Both the position numbers and the translations under genes were made by a program. A stretch of 64,000 bases of DNA from Actinostola sp. cb2023 (lineage: Eukaryota > Cnidaria > Anthozoa > Actiniaria > Actinostolidae): assembly GCA_033675265.1 (NCBI GenBank), contig JAUJYZ010001449.1:148195-212194 (forward strand). Direction: 5' to 3'. Position 1 is the stretch's first letter. Each line of letters starts with the position of its first letter. The notes under the pieces were generated by a model. The model was not told where the DNA came from, made no database searches, and saw nothing but the letters and a program-made list of their open reading frames with translations. Shown piece by piece: positions 59,446 through 64,000 of this stretch.

Positions 59446-59511
59446 TTTCTTCAAATCTTCATTCATTAAAAATCAATTTATTGATTATTCTGCCAATCGA
59501 TTATCAAAACC
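59446..59511 (+). other. Exon-like micro-cassette 2, right arm
   Basis: TTTTTTCAG| and AACC|GTAAGTACA; one base shorter than the left copy. Confidence 0.33.
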
Positions 59512-60303
59512 GTAAGTACATTTCTTTTTTCAATTTTCTCAGCACGTTTTTGTTGATAATGCTAATGAAAAAACTAAAAACAATAACGTTTCTGTCAAAA
59601 AAGAGGCTTATTTTATCGACTTATTAAACATAATGCATTGCATACATTTGTCATAAATTATCATAACTTATCATTCTTCACAAAATCTCTATTAAAACAT
59701 CTATGAAAACACCATATTTTTTTACATCGACGCTTCAAATCAATTTTAGCAGTAAGTACAATATTTCTGCTACATGACTGTGTAGTCTTAGAAACTATTT
59801 ACAATATAATGGTCGCTTCTGAGGTAATATTAGCAATGTACACAAATGGATTGCCAAAACGTACGTTTACTATATACATGCCTGGTATCATATTGCATTC
59901 ACTTACCATGACCTACATCACTTAGATAGGTTTAAATTTGGCACTATAACTCGAGACGAAAGAGAACTGTGTAAATGAAATAATTTAAGACGCGTTTATA
60001 GTTTTCGATATATCAACAATACCGTTCATTGTATACATTTTGCATAATTAACATACATTCCATTTTACACAGAATCTCCATCAAAACAATAGCTAGAACC
60101 AATTGTAAGTACATTGCTCTTCATTTGTTACATTGTAACCATCAGTAACGTATCTCCTAGATTTGTAAATGCAGTAATGCACTTAGTACAGCAACAATAA
60201 CGTGATTTGACACGTCGACTGATTTTTTCAAGTTTTCCGCTCGTATATGGACGACTGTTTGCTTATCTTGCGTTTATTTCACTTTACTATTTATCAGATC
60301 ATC

Positions 60304-60544
60304 ATGTCTCCTGTAATGCCTTGTTGTTTGTGTAAACGCGCAGTGAACCTCGTGGCAGCTACATGCTGCAATTCAAATGTCCATGAAAGGTGTCTCGAAA
60401 CCTTTCTCAACAGCATACCCCACGATGTCTCCTTTCCTGTCCCCCACTGCCAAAACTCATATCAATCCATCAAATGAACCATATCCATTCACCTACGGTA
60501 CGCACGGGGTTCACTTCGAGTATACACAAACAATAGCGGCTTGA
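60304..60544 (+). pseudogene. RING-like copy 2, right arm
   Basis: MSPVMPCCLCKRAVNL is intact; LPCC is replaced by AATCC and the frame stops early at 60477 because of an indel near the closing Cys pair. Confidence 0.52.
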
Positions 60545-60706
60545 ACTATGAAGACTACCCAACATAAGAGGTAAGACTTCGAACATGTGTAACATTGATT
60601 ATAACCATTTGACAAGACGGTTATTACTCATCATCACATGTATCTTTCTACACATTTATCGACTATCTACCTTACTGCGTTTATGACATCTTCTATATTT
60701 GAACAG

Positions 60707-61022
60707 ATGTCTCCAGTTATGCCTTGTTATCTGTGTAGAATCGCGGGGAATCTCGTAACTCTTCCTTGCTGTAACCTTTTAATACACGAAACACTGTCTC
60801 GAAACATTCTTTACCCGCATACCTCTTCATCATCATACGCTTGTCCGCACTGTAGAGTACTTCTTAATCCTTCTAACTGCGACGAACCTTTCACATTCGC
60901 CGACCGTGGGATTCCCTTCGAATTTACACAGATTTCGGCATATCTCACGATGCGATATTTTAATACAACAATTCTTTATAACGACACTCGATACTCTGCT
61001 CATTCACAAGATCAGTGCCGAG
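60707..61022 (+). pseudogene. RING-like copy 1, right arm
   Basis: MSPVMPCYLCRIAGNL to the GCCGAG|GTAGAAGG donor. Around the histidine it reads IHETLSRN instead of IHEHCLETF, so the metal site is lost in this copy. Confidence 0.52.
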
Positions 61023-61068
61023 GTAGAAGGTTGCCTTTTTCTTGTGTCTATATCCACGATTTGACCAG

Positions 61069-61312
61069 CGATGAATAGAGTACAAGTTCCACGAAATCCT
61101 CCTTGCTCAACAGCAAGCAGCGCTCCAGCAGCAGCTCCAGCAGCAGCTCCGGTAGCAGCAGCGGCCCCAGTTGTAGCTCCACCACAGCTCCAGTAGCAGT
61201 GGGCCCCACCGGCTGTAGTTCCACCACCAGCGGCTGAAACCGACAGTTCCACCAGCAGCAGCTCAACCTGCCGTTGAAGAACGACCATTGACGGCTGAAC
61301 AGAAGCTGGGAG
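61069..61312 (+). pseudogene. Ala/Pro-rich exon, right arm
   Basis: Shares the GAAACCG extra base with the left arm and has further indels (for example GCAGCGCTCC). The donor is kept (GAG|GTAATT). Confidence 0.45.
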
Positions 61313-61394
61313 GTAATTATAAAGTGCTAATATGTAGTTATCTTGATTTTCGCATTGTTAAATGCTACACACGGTGAGGTTTGAAACGTGTTTG

Positions 61395-62065
61395 AGAGCA
61401 GGCGCTTATTTGTAGAATGCTTCCTCGGTATTCCAAAGAGGTTGACTGCAAATAGGGGAGTAAAAGATAGCCTGGAACACCGGAAATGTATTTGAAAGTC
61501 AGGCGCTTATTTGTAGAATGATTCCCTCGGTATTCCAAAGAGGTTGACTGCAAATAGGGGAGTAAAAGATAGCCTGGGAAACGAGAAATGTATTTGAAAG
61601 TCAGGCGCTTATTTGTAGAATGATTCCTCGGTATTCCCAAGAGTTGACTTCAAATAGGGGAGTAAAAGATAGCCGGGGAAACGAGAAAATATATTTGAAA
61701 GTCAGGCGCTTATTTGTAGAATGATTCCTCGGTATTCTAAAGAGCTTGACTGCAAATAGGGGAGTAAAATATAGCCTGGGACACGAAGAAATGTGTTTGA
61801 AAGTTATGCAGGCGCTTATTTGTAGAATGATTCCTCGGTATTCAAAGGAGGCTGACTGCAAATAGGGGAGTAAATATAGCCTGGGACACGAAAAATGTGT
61901 TTGAAAGTTTATGCAGGCGCTTATTTGTATAGAATGATTTCCTCGGTATTCAAAGGAGGTTGACTGCAAATAGGGGAGTAAATAAAGCCTGGGACACGAG
62001 AAATGTATTTGAAAGTCAAGCGCTATATTGTATAGGATAATTCCTTGGTAATCCGCTAGGGAGGA
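61395..62065. repeat. 101 bp tandem repeat, right arm, about 6.5 copies
   Basis: GGCGCTTATTTGTA recurs at about 61402, 61503, 61604, 61706, 61813 and 61916, with a last variant near 62019. Confidence 0.9.
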
Positions 62066-62539
62066 TGGCAAATAGGGAGTAGGGGAAGCCGGTGGGAGTG
62101 TTGAAAGACAGATGCTTGTAGTGATTAATCTAAAAAAAGTATTAAAGAGTCACATGAAACTGGGCTATTTAGAAATGCAATTTGTTAAAAATCAAGCTTT
62201 GTAGTGCTTGGGGTAGAATTATTCCCAGAAGTTCAATGGAGTATAATTTTGTGTTAGGGGTGTGTCAACCCTGAATTTGTGTCATTAGGCTGATTGAACT
62301 TCATTCATAGATAAGGATATTTTCTTGCAAGAGGATAATACCTATTGTTCACCTTGGACAATGAGAATATTAAACAGAGTGGGTTTACTTTGCCCCCCGA
62401 GTGCGAGCTGAATTCCCCTAGACATACCGGTGGAATTGGTCATAACACTGTTGTTTAAACATTGCGCTGTTTCTTGTGGAATGTTGGCCTTCGGAAGGCT
62501 TGACTGATTTCAATTGTCATCCCTTTATTGTTTGGTTAT

Positions 62540-62714
62540 GCATTGAAGCGTCATTATGATGGATATGAAGAGGACAATGGACGCCGTTATCAGCTTCGAG
62601 CGTTGATAACCTATTCAAAAGATTAGGACTCTGGCATCCCGCCATCGACCCCAGTTTATGAGTTTGAGGCCATGTAATTGCTAGAAAGCCTTGAAGAATG
62701 CCTTGATCCAGTAA
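62540..62714 (+). pseudogene. Last exon of the RING/Ala-Pro gene, right arm
   Basis: Reverse of 36445-36618. The acceptor GGTTAG reads GGTTATG, and indels break the frame before CTTGATCCAGTAA. Confidence 0.45.
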
Positions 62715-64000
62715 AAAACAAATAAACAAGTTATTATAATATTTGGAGGAGTTTGTTTTATTGCAGATACATTTAACTACAGTTGAATGAACTTTAACAG
62801 TGAAAGTTCTTTGCCGTGGACCATTCTTGTATAAATACTATACTCTTGTGGCTTAATTTTGCCGTCCTTTTGTAGCTATTTTCCACCCTGCATGGGACTT
62901 TGACGTCGACTGACATATGCAGTCACGTTTGCCCTTGAATTACACAGGATTGAGGGTTAAAACATCGTTTGAATTTTCACGAATTATATTTACTGATCGA
63001 TTCACATTTCAATCCGCCGAACCGTAACTATAAACTTTGGATTTGTTTTCATTCGCTTTTTCTGCCAAAATAAGAGATGAATGCCTTGTCACTGACATAA
63101 AACGAGAGAAGTCTTGTCCACTCAGTGTCTTCTATAATCGCTATCATGTTTACCTTGTTTAAACTGTGCAGCAGTAACTGTTTTTGCTAATCTTTTTGTA
63201 AAATCAAAAGAGTTTCAAAAACGTCAAATCGTAGCTTAGCGTCACGCTCGCGGTTGTGCTAATTTGAACCAAATCAGAAATGTTTTCCTCCTTGGTTATT
63301 TTTTTAGTTTTTCCTTGCGAATTATTGTAGGATTGTGATACGAACATAGATTGGCTTTTGATACCGGGCGATCGCACAAATATTGACGGCTAGTTGGGAG
63401 CAAATATTTCGGCGTTTGGGCCGGAGTCGCGCAAGTTTTGAAACTAATCATACGTTTTTGCTACATGAATTGTTTGTCTAAATCTAGGACCCCCTAGACC
63501 CTTTATACACACGGCAAACACTAACGTACTGAACTCACTTGCAGGAGCTACCATAGTAAATACTTGTTTTTAAAAAAACCTTCCTACACGGCTATAATAC
63601 AATTAAAAAAAACAGGTCAACTTTTTAGCCGTTAAGCGTAAAGCTACAGTCCACGCCTTGAGGTGCACTCCATAATATATTGCCGTCTCCGGCCTTCACA
63701 CCCCGTTTTAGTATCGTCATGCAAGAGTTTGTTGTTTTCCTAATTGTACTCGATTGAAGACAGCCAATTCTCACAACAATTGCATTACCTAAAACGGACT
63801 GCCTTATTGAACTCACTTCCAATAAACGAAGAGCGTCAACGTCCTTCGCGTGTTTTAAGAGGGGCATTGGGGAGACGAGCTATTCTCATACACAACTTCC
63901 TCCGGCAAACACGTACACCATTTTTATCGAATTATTACTTTTTACGGCTAATAACGGTTTAAACCCATTGGATACCCCTTACAGTGCTTATCCGTGGCTT
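62701..64000. repeat. Satellite in reverse complement, distal end
   Basis: Starts at the same junction (CCTTGATCC) as the left border and runs backwards through the unit to about position 2640. Mismatches and indels are frequent. Confidence 0.9.
63745..63892 (+). pseudogene. Reverse transcriptase fossil in the distal satellite
   Basis: Same remnant, now on the plus strand; LPKTD and CFKRGIG still legible, further frames broken. Confidence 0.5.

Overview
This is eukaryotic, intron-containing, AT-rich DNA, almost certainly from an invertebrate animal. It has GT-AG exon borders with GTAAG-type donors, a THAP zinc-finger exon, MITEs with TTAA or AT flanks and a fossil non-LTR reverse transcriptase. 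I see no rRNA, tRNA, histone or bacterial gene. The species cannot be named from this sequence.

Layout. (1) 1-36458 is a macrosatellite of nine head-to-tail units of about 3.93-3.96 kb. Three units carry an extra 418 bp MITE, one holds an assembly gap and one a small deletion. Every unit contains the C-terminal remnant of a non-LTR reverse transcriptase on the minus strand. (2) 36459-47928 is a unique insert of about 11.5 kb. All its gene-like content that I recognise reads on the minus strand. In transcription order this is: a THAP exon, an acidic exon, a basic coiled-coil exon, a MULE-like transposase exon, four exon-like micro-cassettes, two duplicated RING-like exons, an Ala/Pro-rich exon and a short helical last exon. 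The stop codon and AATAAA of that last exon lie in sequence shared with the satellite. MITEs, a 101 bp minisatellite, a perfect 70 bp palindrome and G-rich repeats fill the rest. (3) 47929-48640 returns to satellite. (4) 48590-49210 is a pyrimidine-only-looking stretch at the apex of a fold. (5) 49208-64000 repeats the preceding region in reverse complement: satellite, insert (about 50650-62700), satellite.

The inverted second half has many single-base indels, mostly in homopolymers, that break reading frames which are open in the first half. It also differs in structure: two more 101 bp repeats, an extra copy of a block of about 300 bp, about 190 bp missing, and more satellite at the inner junction. 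A joined foldback or unpolished read, two haplotypes joined head to head, or a real inverted duplication are all possible. The apex and the error pattern favour an assembly problem, while the structural differences say the arms are not one molecule read twice.

Functionally, the insert looks like one or two transposon-type genes (THAP plus MULE-like core; RING plus Ala/Pro-rich plus helical tail), decayed and invaded by MITEs. Nothing in the satellite itself is supported as a protein-coding gene.
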